Positions 1-8,613 of a stretch of 64,000 bases of DNA are shown piece by piece. How positions within the stretch are numbered: the stretch's first letter is position 1; each line of letters starts with the position of its first letter. The stretch spans positions 220,556 through 284,555 of the forward strand of contig NZ_QOLA01000008.1 in NCBI RefSeq assembly GCF_003324565.1, given 5' to 3'. The translations under genes were made by a program, and so were the position numbers. The notes under the pieces are model-generated. The model saw only the letters and a list, made by a program, of their open reading frames with translations, had not been told where the DNA came from and searched no databases. The DNA is from Streptomyces sp. SDr-06. GTDB lineage: Bacteria; Actinomycetota; Actinomycetes; Streptomycetales; Streptomycetaceae.

Positions 1-996
1 ACCCCGGCCGGCACCTGGCTCCAGGTCGAACTGCTCGGCACCTACACGGACGGCACCGCCACGCCGGCGTACGTCATGGGCCGCTGGACGGCGGGCGACG
101 GCGACACCGACATCCGGCGGACCTCCGTGGACGGCCAGGGTGACGGCAGGAGCTCGATCTCGACGGACACCTTCGCCATCGACGCCCCGGCCGGGGGCCT
201 GCGCCTGGCCTCCTACCAGCTGCGGGTCACGCTCTACCGGCTTCCGGGCAGCGGGCTCACACCGACGGTGTGGCGGGTCGGCGCGATGGCCTCCGACATC
301 CCGGACCGCTTCACGGTGGACGCCTCGACCCCCGGGTTCGCGGGCGAGCTGGACGTGCCGAGCTACTCGCAGGAGATCCACAAGGGGCAGTACCCGCAGT
401 ACGACAACGGCGGCGAGGCCTGGTGCAGCCCCACCTCCTCGCAGATGATCATCGAGCACTGGGGGCGGCGGCCGAGCCCGGCCGACCTCGCCTGGGTCGA
501 CCCGTCCTACGCGGACCCGCAGGTGTGCCAGGCCGCCCGGAGGACCTACGACTACCAGTACGCGGGCTGCGGCAACTGGCCCTTCAACGCCGCGTACGCC
601 GCCACGTACCGGGACATGAGCGCGGTCGTGACCCGGCTGCGGTCGCTGAACGACGTGGAGACGCTGGTCCGCGCGGGCATCCCGGCCATCACGTCCCAGT
701 CCTTCCTGGCCTCCGAGCTGACCGGCGCGGGCTACGGCACCTCGGGGCACCTGATGACGGTGACCGGCTTCACCGACGGCGGCGACGTGATCGCCCACGA
801 CCCGGCGGCCCCCGACGACGCGGCCGTGCGCCGCGTCTACCGGCGCCGCGAGTTCGAGAACATCTGGCTGCGGACCAAGCGCCACAACGCCTCGGGCAAA
901 GTGGTCTCGGGCACAGGGGGCGTCTGCTACCTGTACTGGCCCGCGTACCCGACGGCCAGGCAGCGCAAGGCCCTCGCGGCGGTCGGCATCCACTGA
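1..996 (+). CDS. C39-like cysteine peptidase family protein (5' truncated)
   Basis: The reading frame is open from base 1, so the N-terminus, including any signal peptide, lies outside the window. The visible 331 residues end in a papain-like C39-type domain: a Cys in the stretch NGGEAWCSPTSSQM is the likely nucleophile, followed far downstream by GHLMTVTGF (His) and AHDPA (Asp). This order Cys-His-Asp is that of Peptidase_C39-like proteins, which in Streptomyces are commonly exported. The upstream half is beta-rich and resembles no domain I can name. Substrate unknown. It is followed by a small membrane protein gene after 118 bp and no shared operon is evident. Confidence 0.8.
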   Translation, partial: TPAGTWLQVELLGTYTDGTATPAYVMGRWTAGDGDTDIRRTSVDGQGDGRSSISTDTFAIDAPAGGLRLASYQLRVTLYRLPGSGLTPTVWRVGAMASDIPDRFTVDASTPGFAGELDVPSYSQEIHKGQYPQYDNGGEAWCSPTSSQMIIEHWGRRPSPADLAWVDPSYADPQVCQAARRTYDYQYAGCGNWPFNAAYAATYRDMSAVVTRLRSLNDVETLVRAGIPAITSQSFLASELTGAGYGTSGHLMTVTGFTDGGDVIAHDPAAPDDAAVRRVYRRREFENIWLRTKRHNASGKVVSGTGGVCYLYWPAYPTARQRKALAAVGIH

Positions 997-1114
997 GCGG
1001 CCCCCGGCGCCCCGGGGCAGTGACGAACGTCTCTACCCCCAGGGCGCGGTCCGCTGGCACTGTGGACAGGTCACCGGGGGGACCGCGCACCGCCACACGA
1101 CCGAGTGAGTTCCC

Positions 1115-1279
1115 ATGACCCTGCCTGCCACCACCGTCGACGACCCCCGCGCGCTGGCCGAGCTCCGCGCCCGTACCGGCGGCCCCAAGGACACCGGCCC
1201 CCAGATCCTGGAGCACGTCCTCGGCTGGACCCTCGTGGTGGTCCTGGCGATGCTGGTCACGCAGTCCGGCCTGCTGTAA
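1115..1279 (+). CDS. Small single-pass membrane protein (54 aa)
   Basis: This 54-codon ORF starts with ATG about six bases after a purine-rich GAGTGAG stretch. It has a polar N-terminal half (about residues 1-33) and one hydrophobic helix near residues 36-48 (LGWTLVVVLAMLV), ending TQSGLL. It is codon-typical and conserved-looking but I do not recognise a named family. Its stop codon ends one base before the stop of the convergent membrane-protein gene, so the two genes abut tail to tail. Function unknown. Confidence 0.6.
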   Translation: MTLPATTVDDPRALAELRARTGGPKDTGPQILEHVLGWTLVVVLAMLVTQSGLL

Positions 1280-2161
1280 CTAGGACGCCGGTGCCAGGTC
1301 GAGGTCGGCCTTCCAGTGCCGTTCCGGGATGCCGACCAGACCGTAGAGCAGCCGCACCGGTGAGCGCCGGGCCAGCAGGACGGCGCCCGCCGCCGCGGCG
1401 AAGACGACGAGTCCCACCGGCCACCCCGCCAGGCGCACGAGCAGGCTCGCGGCGACGGCGCCGATGAACGGCAGCCCGTAGACCCCGGCCGCCGCGATCG
1501 CCACCGCGAGCACCCGGGCCACCTTGCGGTCCTCGTCCGCGCCCGGCAGTTCCCAGCCCTCCATCAGCCAGCCGATCTCGGTGATCAGCAGGGTGCCGAT
1601 CACCGCGGCCCCGAGGATCAGCAGCGCGAGGAACGTGCCGGACGTGAGGAAGCGCAGCAGGTCGTTGACCACGCTGTCCTTCGGCCACTCCCGCAGCGCC
1701 GCCTGGCTGGTGGTGAGCAGGCGGCGGTAGCCGGTGCCGTCCCAGCCGTGCACGAGCATCCCGAACAGCAGGAAGTGCCCGCCCACGCTCTGCAGATAGG
1801 CCCAGTAGCCCGCGCCCACGAGCACGAGCCACTGCGCCACGAGGAAGCCGAGCAGCGCGGCCACCACGGTGCCGCCCGCGTAGCAGAGCACGAACCCGGC
1901 CCAGATCCCATGGTGGTCCCGGGCCACCTGCATGGTCGCCCACGACGGGTTCTGCCACATCATGAACAGTCCGGTGGGCACCAGGAGCACGGCCGCGAAC
2001 AGCACGGTCAGCAGGAGGTACGGGTTGGCGGCGCGGCTGCGGGTGCGCATCCCTTCCTCGTGCACCGAGCGCTGCCACCACTGGAGCTGGCGGGCCGCCG
2101 AGACGGCGAGGACCGCTCCGGTCGCGTACGCCCAGAAGAGGGCGGCCTGGATCTGGATCAC
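1280..2161 (-). CDS. Multi-pass membrane protein of unknown function
   Basis: 293 residues with roughly six to seven hydrophobic helices: the N-terminal QAALFWAYATGAVLAVSA, YLLLTVLFAAVLLVPTGLF, GIWAGFVLCYAGGTVVAALLG, a central GTFLALLILGAAVIGTLLI and two C-terminal ones. It begins with a GTG whose last bases overlap the TGA of the upstream gene (GTGA), so it is translationally coupled as the third gene of the DUF6230-DUF6114 operon. No catalytic motif is apparent. A role at the membrane with its two operon partners is an inference from coupling only. Confidence 0.7.
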   Translation of the reverse strand: MIQIQAALFWAYATGAVLAVSAARQLQWWQRSVHEEGMRTRSRAANPYLLLTVLFAAVLLVPTGLFMMWQNPSWATMQVARDHHGIWAGFVLCYAGGTVVAALLGFLVAQWLVLVGAGYWAYLQSVGGHFLLFGMLVHGWDGTGYRRLLTTSQAALREWPKDSVVNDLLRFLTSGTFLALLILGAAVIGTLLITEIGWLMEGWELPGADEDRKVARVLAVAIAAAGVYGLPFIGAVAASLLVRLAGWPVGLVVFAAAAGAVLLARRSPVRLLYGLVGIPERHWKADLDLAPAS

Positions 2162-3348
2162 GATGCCCCCAGCGTCAGTCCGTTCGCGACGATCGAGTCC
2201 GAGGTGACCAGGGCCTGCTCGGCCGTCACGGCGGTCATGAAGACGAACGGCGGGACGACCGGCGGCACCGGCAGGGTGTTGGGATCGAAGGTGAGGCAGA
2301 GCAGCCCTTCGAGGCAGCCGCTGAACTTGGTGAGGTAGAGCGTCACATTTCCCTTGAGGTCCAACGAGCTTGCAGCCAGGGCGAGTTCGTCGTGGCCGTC
2401 GCGCGTGTGGAGGCGGTAGTCGGTGAGCGAGGCCGAGGCCATCCGCAGGATCATGACCTTGAGGGGGCCGTGTGCGGAGGGCACGGTGGTCACCCCCGCG
2501 AGCAGGAAGCCGTCGGGCGAGAACCGGGTGGTGGTGACGGTCGGCGGCACCGCCGGGGCGGTCACCGCCCCCGGCCGGGGCGCCTGCTCGACCCGGTGCC
2601 CGCCGAGCGTGAGCAGCAGGGCGACCGGAAGCGCCGCGGCCAGGGGGCGCTGGGTGCGCACCCGGGGCACCCGCCGCTCCTCCTCCCTCGGTGTCCAGCC
2701 GAAGCCCATCGCGCTGCCCGTGATGCCCAGGGCCATCCCCACCAGGAAGCCGCCGAGGTTGGTGGCGGCGAAGGAGAGCACCGACAGGATCAGGGCGTTG
2801 ACGGACACGTACTGCCGGGTGTGCGGCAGGAACCAGAGGAAGAGCCCGGCCGCGACGAGGGCGAGTCCGATGCCGATCGCCGCGATCCCGCCGAGCCCGA
2901 GGCTGACCAGAATGGTCAGCGGGGACAGCGGCACCACGAGCAGTTCGAGACCGCCGAGGACGAGGTAGAGCCCCGCCCAGAACGGCCGCGTGCGCCGCCA
3001 GCCCCGGAACGCGCGCCGGGCCTCGGGCAGCACAAGCCGCTCGTCGAGGGCCGGGAACCGGACGGGTCGCGGGCCCTCACCGGGGGCCGGCCCGCCCCAT
3101 GAGGCGGCCCTTGGTTCGCCGGCGCGGGGCCCCGTCCCCTCACTGGCGCGGGGCCCCGCGCCCTGGCCGGTCCGCGCGCCGGCAACGGGCCCGGCGAGTG
3201 GACCGACAGTGTGGCCGGGGGCCGCGGCCCCCGGCCGGAAGCGCTCGCTCGCCCGCGGATCGCCCTGCACCCGCACGGACGGTCGCGGAGCCGGCGCGGT
3301 CCAGCCGGCGCGCGGCGGCCTGAGCAGCCCCAGGCGTCTCAGAAGCAC
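2158..3348 (-). CDS. DUF6114-type membrane protein
   Basis: 396 residues. The N-terminal ~110 residues are low-complexity, rich in Pro, Gly, Arg and Ala (GPRASEGTGPRAGE), followed by RRAFRGWRRTRPFWAGLYLVLGG-like membrane segments near residues 120-220 and an extracytoplasmic-looking C-terminal domain. The transmembrane core matches my recollection of DUF6114 proteins, which lie beside DUF6230 genes in streptomycetes. It starts at a GTG embedded in the last codons of the DUF6230 gene (10-bp overlap) and ends in GTGA overlap with the next gene. The low-complexity head is unusual; a later start just before the first helix is possible. Confidence 0.7.
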   Translation of the reverse strand: MLLRRLGLLRPPRAGWTAPAPRPSVRVQGDPRASERFRPGAAAPGHTVGPLAGPVAGARTGQGAGPRASEGTGPRAGEPRAASWGGPAPGEGPRPVRFPALDERLVLPEARRAFRGWRRTRPFWAGLYLVLGGLELLVVPLSPLTILVSLGLGGIAAIGIGLALVAAGLFLWFLPHTRQYVSVNALILSVLSFAATNLGGFLVGMALGITGSAMGFGWTPREEERRVPRVRTQRPLAAALPVALLLTLGGHRVEQAPRPGAVTAPAVPPTVTTTRFSPDGFLLAGVTTVPSAHGPLKVMILRMASASLTDYRLHTRDGHDELALAASSLDLKGNVTLYLTKFSGCLEGLLCLTFDPNTLPVPPVVPPFVFMTAVTAEQALVTSDSIVANGLTLGAS

Positions 3349-3953
3349 TTCTTGCCGCCGATGCTCACATCGACCTTCATCCCCTTCAGCCGGAAGTTGC
3401 CGCCGGTCGCCGACCAGGCGTGCGACTTCACGCCGGCCACCTCGATGTTCCCGGCCTGCAGCCCGAACTTGCCCGCCTCGCCCTGAACTCGCTTGACGGC
3501 GTCGAGCGTCGAGGCGTCCCGGCCGATCTGGGCGGTGCCGAATTGCGCGTCGCCGACCAGGTCCTCGCCGTCGATGACCAGGTTGCTGGCCGTCACCTCG
3601 CCCGCGTCGCCGCCTGCCGTCAGCTTGAACACCACGGTGCCGACCGGGGTGGCCACCTCGGCGGACTGGCAGATGTCGCTGAGCCGGGCGTCACCGATGC
3701 CGAGCAGCGCCACCGGGTGGCCCTTCCCGTCCACCGACTTGTCGGTCTGCACGTACGAGGAGAGCCCCGAGCTGGTCAGCTTCCCCGACGCGACCTGGAA
3801 GCTGGTGCCGGAGACCGCGAAGGACGCGGCCAGCGCGCCCTCGGCCATCACATTGGCCATGATCCCTACGGCGACGATCGCCGGCAGGGCGACGACCGCG
3901 GTCTTCTTCCAGGCGGTTCTGCCTTCGGCCAACGGCCGCTTGGCTGCGCTCAC
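3339..3953 (-). CDS. DUF6230 family protein
   Basis: 204 residues from a GTG preceded by a strong GGGAGG ribosome site five bases away. It has an Arg/Lys-rich start, one membrane/signal-anchor helix (VVALPAIVAVGIMANVMAEGALA) and a beta-rich remainder ending GGKKCF. DUF6230 proteins were historically called cholesterol esterase in Streptomyces annotations, without a catalytic motif that I can see here. It is the first gene of a three-gene overlapping operon (DUF6230, DUF6114, membrane protein) divergent from a TetR gene. Surface or envelope role is an inference from the anchor helix. Confidence 0.75.
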   Translation of the reverse strand: MSAAKRPLAEGRTAWKKTAVVALPAIVAVGIMANVMAEGALAASFAVSGTSFQVASGKLTSSGLSSYVQTDKSVDGKGHPVALLGIGDARLSDICQSAEVATPVGTVVFKLTAGGDAGEVTASNLVIDGEDLVGDAQFGTAQIGRDASTLDAVKRVQGEAGKFGLQAGNIEVAGVKSHAWSATGGNFRLKGMKVDVSIGGKKCF

Positions 3954-4017
3954 TTGATCCTCCCGTACGATCCGTCGAACCCGCGAAAGCCGGTGCAGGG
4001 GGAGTGCGAATGCAGGT

Positions 4018-4045
4018 CTGCCATACTGCGGGCATCCTGTGGCAG
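4018..4045. promoter_or_regulatory. Inverted repeat in the DUF6230/TetR divergent region
   Basis: CTGCCA (4018-4023) and TGGCAG (4040-4045) form a 6-bp inverted repeat with a 16-bp spacer. It overlaps a CATACT hexamer (4022-4027) that could be the -10 of the TetR gene. Position between the divergent genes makes it a candidate TetR autoregulatory operator. The arms are short, so this is weak. Confidence 0.3.
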
Positions 4046-4064
4046 TTGGAGAGTAGGGCCGAAT

Positions 4065-4694
4065 TTGAATAATAGTCAACAGCGCGGAACGACCGTAAAA
4101 TCCCAGGTCCGTCGCTCCGAACTCATCGCAACCGGCCGGAAGTTGTTCGCCGACACCTCCTACGACGCCCTGTCGATGGACGACATCGCCCAGCACGCCG
4201 GGGTCGCCAAGGGGTTGATCTACTACTACTTCAAGTCCAAACGGGGCTACTACCTGGCCATAGTCGAGGACTCCGTGGCGGACCTGGTGTCGCGCGCCGC
4301 GAGCGACACCGACCTGCCCCGCGCCGAACGGGTCCACCGCACCATCGACGGCTACCTCCGGTACGCCGAGCACCATCAGGCGGCCTACCGGACGATCGTC
4401 AGCGGCGGTGTCGGCTTCGACACCCAGGTGCAGGCCATCCGGGACGCGGTGCGCGAGGAGTTGATAGCGACCATCGCCGAGGGCGCCTACGGCCGTCGCG
4501 CGATACCCGCCCTGGCCCGGCTCGCCCTGGTCGGCTGGCTGGGCACCGTGGAGAGCGTCACGCTCGACTGGCTGGGATCCCTGGAGCCGCCGCGCGACAC
4601 GGTGCGCGAGCTGCTGGTGCGGATGCTGCGCCACACGCTGGACACCATCGAGGAGTTCGACCCGTCCTGTCCGGCCCCGGAGCCGTCCGCCTAG
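4065..4694 (+). CDS. TetR family transcriptional regulator
   Basis: 209 residues from a TTG start (LNNSQQRG...). An N-terminal helix-turn-helix is clear: SYDALSMDDIAQHAGVAKGLIYYYFKSKRGYY at about residues 30-62, the classic TetR signature. The C-terminal helical ligand domain carries no diagnostic motif. I chose the TTG at 4065 because the next in-frame Met would remove the HTH and because a GGAGAG stretch lies 11 bases upstream. It is divergent from the DUF6230 operon, the likely target along with itself. Its 3' end faces the chitinase across a hairpin terminator. Confidence 0.85.
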   Translation: MNNSQQRGTTVKSQVRRSELIATGRKLFADTSYDALSMDDIAQHAGVAKGLIYYYFKSKRGYYLAIVEDSVADLVSRAASDTDLPRAERVHRTIDGYLRYAEHHQAAYRTIVSGGVGFDTQVQAIRDAVREELIATIAEGAYGRRAIPALARLALVGWLGTVESVTLDWLGSLEPPRDTVRELLVRMLRHTLDTIEEFDPSCPAPEPSA

Positions 4695-4708
4695 GCCGGG
4701 GCATGCCG

Positions 4709-4740
4709 CAGGGGCGGCCGGCGACCGCCGACCGCCCCTG
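4709..4740. terminator. Bidirectional hairpin between tetR and chitinase genes
   Basis: CAGGGGCGGCCGG (4709-4721) pairs with CCGACCGCCCCTG (4728-4740), one G-U pair, six-base loop. It sits between two convergent stop codons (4694 and 4755), so it probably ends both transcripts. No T-run, as is usual in Streptomyces. Confidence 0.7.
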
Positions 4741-4754
4741 GCCCAAGTGCCGTG

Positions 4755-5999
<1,245 letters not shown>

Positions 6000-6355
6000 C
6001 GTGATCTCCTCGTGGGGAAGGGGAGAGTGGGGCCGGGCACGACTGCTTTGACATGAACGCACAAAGTCGCTGAAGGGAACGCTAGAAGGACTAGACCAGT
6101 GCGGTCAATGGTGCGCCCGCTTCCGCGGCGCTGGATTCCGGCGCGCGCTGCCGCCGGGAGCCCGGTGGAAATCGTGATCTTGGGGCCAGTGACGCGACGC
6201 GTCCGATCGGGCATACTCACAGCGCCACGGCCGCCCGCCTGCTACTTCCGTGACCCGGAGGGGAAGGTAACGGCCGTAGAGCAGAGTCACCGGCGGCGCC
6301 GCCACACCCTGCGCGTGCGTCCGTCGAAGCGCCCGACAGGGAGGAGAGCGCCGCC
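6000..6355. other. Intergenic region between divergent chitinase and acyl-CoA dehydrogenase genes
   Basis: 356 bp without a gene. It holds the chitinase 5' leader and promoter (6000-6108) and, reading rightward, a candidate promoter GTGACG (6189-6194), 17 bp, CATACT (6212-6217), which would give the acyl-CoA dehydrogenase a leader of roughly 130 nt. I see no ORF of coding character. Confidence 0.6.
6079..6108 (-). promoter_or_regulatory. Chitinase promoter with DasR-like dre site
   Basis: On the minus strand TTGACC (6108-6103), an 18-bp spacer and TAGCGT (6084-6079) make a good vegetative promoter about 80 bp before the chitinase ATG. The spacer holds ACTGGTCTAGTCCTTC (6100-6085), which agrees at 12 of 16 positions with the dre consensus ACTGGTCTAGACCACT, including all of the first ten. 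A bound DasR would lie between -35 and -10. Confidence 0.65.
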
Positions 6356-7528
6356 ATGCCCGACCGTGCCCCACAGCCGGTGGAACGACAGCTGCCCACC
6401 GAAGAGGCCCGGGACCTTGTCGCGCTGGTGCGCGACATCGTCCAGCGGGAGATCGCGCCTCGGGCCGCCGAGCAGGAGGACGCCGGGCACTTCCCGCGCG
6501 AGATCTTCACCCTGCTCTCCGAATCCGGCCTTCTCGGGCTCCCGTACGACTCCGAGTTCGGCGGCGGCGACCAGCCCTACGAGGTCTACCTCCAGGTGCT
6601 CGAAGAGCTCGCCTCGGCCCGCCTCACGGTCGGCCTCGGCGTGAGCGTCCACTCGCTCGCCTGCCACGCGCTGGCGGGCTACGGCACCAAGGAGCAGCAG
6701 TCCGAGCACCTGCCCGCCATGCTCGGCGGCGGTCTGCTCGGCGCGTACTGCCTCTCCGAGCCCTCCTCGGGATCCGACGCCGCCTCGCTGCGCACCAAGG
6801 CCGTGCGGGACGGGGCCGACTGGATCATCACCGGCACCAAGGCCTGGATCACCCATGGCGGGATCGCCGACTTCTACACCGTGCTGGCCCGCACCGGCGG
6901 CGAAGGCGCCCGGGGCATCACGGCCTTCCTCGTCCCGGGCGACGCCGAGGGGCTGAGCGCGGCCGCGCCCGAGAAGAAGATGGGCATGAAGGGCTCGCCC
7001 ACCGCCCAGCTCCACTTCGACGGCGTACGCGTCCCCGACGCCCGCCGCGTCGGCGAGGAGGGCCAGGGCTTCGCGATCGCGCTCTCCGCGCTCGACTCGG
7101 GGCGCCTCGGCATCGCGGCCTGCGCGATCGGCGTCGCCCAGGCCGCCCTCGACGAGGCCCTCGCGTACGCCACCGGTCGCGAGCAGTTCGGCCGTCCCAT
7201 CGCCGACTTCCAGGGCCTGCGCTTCATGCTCGCCGACATGGCGACCCAGATCGAGGCGGGCCGCGCGCTGTACCTGGCCGCCGCCCGGCTCCGCGACGCG
7301 GGCCGCCCCTTCTCCCGCCAGGCCGCGATGGCCAAGCTGTTCTGCACGGACGCCGCGATGAAGGTGACCACGGACGCCGTCCAGGTTCTGGGGGGTTACG
7401 GCTACACGGCCGACTTCCCCGTCGAGCGATTCATGCGCGAGGCGAAGGTCCTTCAGATCGTCGAGGGCACCAACCAGATCCAGCGCATGGTCATCGCCCG
7501 CCACCTCGCTGGTCCGGAGACCCGCTGA
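6356..7528 (+). CDS. Acyl-CoA dehydrogenase
   Basis: 390 residues, normal length for the family. Visible signatures: AYCLSEPSSGSDAASL (FAD/substrate loop), GTKAWITHGG, DSGRLGIAACAIGVAQAALDEALAY, and near the C-terminus QVLGGYGYTADFPVERFMREAK followed by IVEGTNQIQ, whose Glu is the expected catalytic base that takes the alpha proton. FAD-dependent alpha,beta-dehydrogenation of a short- or medium-chain acyl-CoA is expected, electrons going to electron-transfer flavoprotein; the chain-length preference cannot be read. ATG with GGGAGG upstream. Monocistronic, ended by a hairpin just after the stop. Confidence 0.92.
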   Translation: MPDRAPQPVERQLPTEEARDLVALVRDIVQREIAPRAAEQEDAGHFPREIFTLLSESGLLGLPYDSEFGGGDQPYEVYLQVLEELASARLTVGLGVSVHSLACHALAGYGTKEQQSEHLPAMLGGGLLGAYCLSEPSSGSDAASLRTKAVRDGADWIITGTKAWITHGGIADFYTVLARTGGEGARGITAFLVPGDAEGLSAAAPEKKMGMKGSPTAQLHFDGVRVPDARRVGEEGQGFAIALSALDSGRLGIAACAIGVAQAALDEALAYATGREQFGRPIADFQGLRFMLADMATQIEAGRALYLAAARLRDAGRPFSRQAAMAKLFCTDAAMKVTTDAVQVLGGYGYTADFPVERFMREAKVLQIVEGTNQIQRMVIARHLAGPETR

Positions 7529-7757
7529 CCCCTGCCGCGCCGCGCCCCGGCCACACCGGGGCCGCCGCGAGCCGGGCCCACTCCTGGTCCCGGTGGCCCG
7601 GGAGGGTCCGCCCACTACTGGCCCAATGGTGGAGCAGGGCCTGGTAGATGGGCGCGTCAGCGTGGTGCAGAACCGATTCTTCTGTGGTGGAGGCGGGGGT
7701 GGGCGGCGCGAGTCGGCGCCGTCCTCGGCCGGGTGCGGTCGAATAGAGCAAACTCAT
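7491..7757 (-). CDS. Hypothetical small protein (88 aa), overlaps acyl-CoA dehydrogenase 3' end
   Basis: An 88-codon ORF on the minus strand starting at an ATG (MSLLYSTAPGRG). Its middle reads HADAPIYQALLHHWASSGRT with RDQEWARLA after it, a pattern I associate with small uncharacterised streptomycete proteins (an IYxxLxxxW...GRxxPG...W layout). The last 13 codons overlap the acyl-CoA dehydrogenase stop by 38 bp. The ribosome site is weak (GGCCAAG). The C-terminal 20 residues are low-complexity. Moderate confidence; it could be a chance ORF in GC-rich DNA. Confidence 0.45.
   Translation of the reverse strand: MSLLYSTAPGRGRRRLAPPTPASTTEESVLHHADAPIYQALLHHWASSGRTLPGHRDQEWARLAAAPVWPGRGAAGVSGSPDQRGGGR
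7544..7562 (+). terminator. Hairpin after acyl-CoA dehydrogenase
   Basis: GCCCCGG (7544-7550), loop CCACA, CCGGGGC (7556-7562): a perfect 7-bp GC stem 16 bp after the stop codon. It lies inside the possible small antisense-strand gene. Confidence 0.55.
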
Positions 7758-8034
7758 AGCTTGGCCAACGCGACCCGCCGCGCGGGGGTCACCCCCGGGG
7801 GGATTCGGCCCTACGTCCGAACCCTGCCCGCCCCAGGCGCCGCCCTTCGCGCCTCCAGCCCCCTTCGCCTGGCACCGCTGCGGGTCGCCCGCCTCGGGTG
7901 ACTCAGGCCCCCCTCGCGTTAACTCCCGCCTCCCTGCGGCCTGTTCGCGCTCCGAACCCTGAGGTGGCTCCACGCGGTTCCCGTGCCTCTTGGCCCGTTG
8001 GGGTGCAGGTACGTGGCGGTGTGGCCCCTGGGCC

Positions 8035-8292
8035 CGGTGTGTCGTCGGCTTTCGGCCGTGCGGGGTTGTTCGCGCAGTTCCCCGCGCCCCTGAGGGGGTT
8101 GGTGTGGGGGTGTGGTTGTGCCGACCCGGGTCCGGTGTGTTGTCGGCTTTCGGCTGTGTGGGGTTGCTCGCGCAGTTCCTCGCGCCCCTGGGGGGTGTGG
8201 CTTGGAGGGGGTGTGGTTGTGCGGCCCCCGGGCTCGGTGTGTTGTCGGCTTTCGGCCGTCGGCGGCTGTTCGCGCAGTTCCTCGCGCCCCTG
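8035..8292. repeat. Three imperfect direct repeats, ~58-bp core, ~100-bp period
   Basis: Cores at 8035-8092, 8133-8190 and 8235-8292 share GTCGGCTTTCGGC and then CGCGCAGTTCC and CGCGCCCCTG. Copies start 98 and 102 bp apart. A related fragment, GGGGCGCGGGGAACCGCGCG on the other strand, occurs at about 35608-35627 between two genes of the SMC-like operon. Confidence 0.8.
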
Positions 8293-8431
8293 GGGGTGTT
8301 GGTGTCCCTGGCCGCCCTGTGGGGGTGGCTGGGAGCGCGTCTCGGGCGCGAAACGGGGGGCAGGGCCGCCGGGAGGGGTGCAGGGGACGGAGTCCCCGCG
8401 GGGTCTGGGGCGGAGCCCCAGGAGCGGGACA

Positions 8432-8530
8432 ATCCAATCCCCGTCACGGGTGGGTGGGTGGGGAACTCCCCCCGGGGGGTGGGAACCATCCAACCCCCGT
8501 CACGGGTGGGTGGGCAACTCCCCCCGGGGG
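8432..8530. repeat. Direct repeat pair
   Basis: ATCCAA(T/C)CCCCGTCACGGG and a following AACTCCCCCCGGGGG occur at 8432-8479 and again at 8488-8530, so about 45 bp is duplicated nearly in tandem. Each copy ends in a C6G5 self-complementary run. Confidence 0.75.
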
Positions 8531-8571
8531 AGGGGGCGGGTGCCGTTCGGGGTATGGCGAGGCGAGGGGAG

Positions 8572-8586
8572 CTGACGTACCGTCAG
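8572..8586. promoter_or_regulatory. Palindrome CTGACG-tac-CGTCAG upstream of the 8614 gene
   Basis: A perfect 6-bp inverted repeat with a 3-bp centre, ending 27 bp before the start codon. This is the shape of a TetR-family operator. The half-site resembles that of the 23-bp palindrome at 50838-50860 ahead of the DUF35/thiolase operon, which suggests related regulators. Confidence 0.5.
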
Positions 8587-8613
8587 GTCTGCCGTTCACG
8601 CCGGAGGTTGCCC

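Larger units (their letters stand above)
7758..8613. other. Repeat-rich intergenic block
   Basis: 856 bp with no convincing gene. It contains three imperfect ~58-bp repeats (8035-8292), a short perfect hairpin CTGGGGC/GCCCCAG (8405-8421), two ~45-bp direct repeats (8432-8530) and a palindrome just ahead of the next gene (8572-8586). Long open frames on both strands here are artefacts of base composition and repeats. The sequence motifs are of the kind scattered between genes throughout streptomycete chromosomes. Confidence 0.7.
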
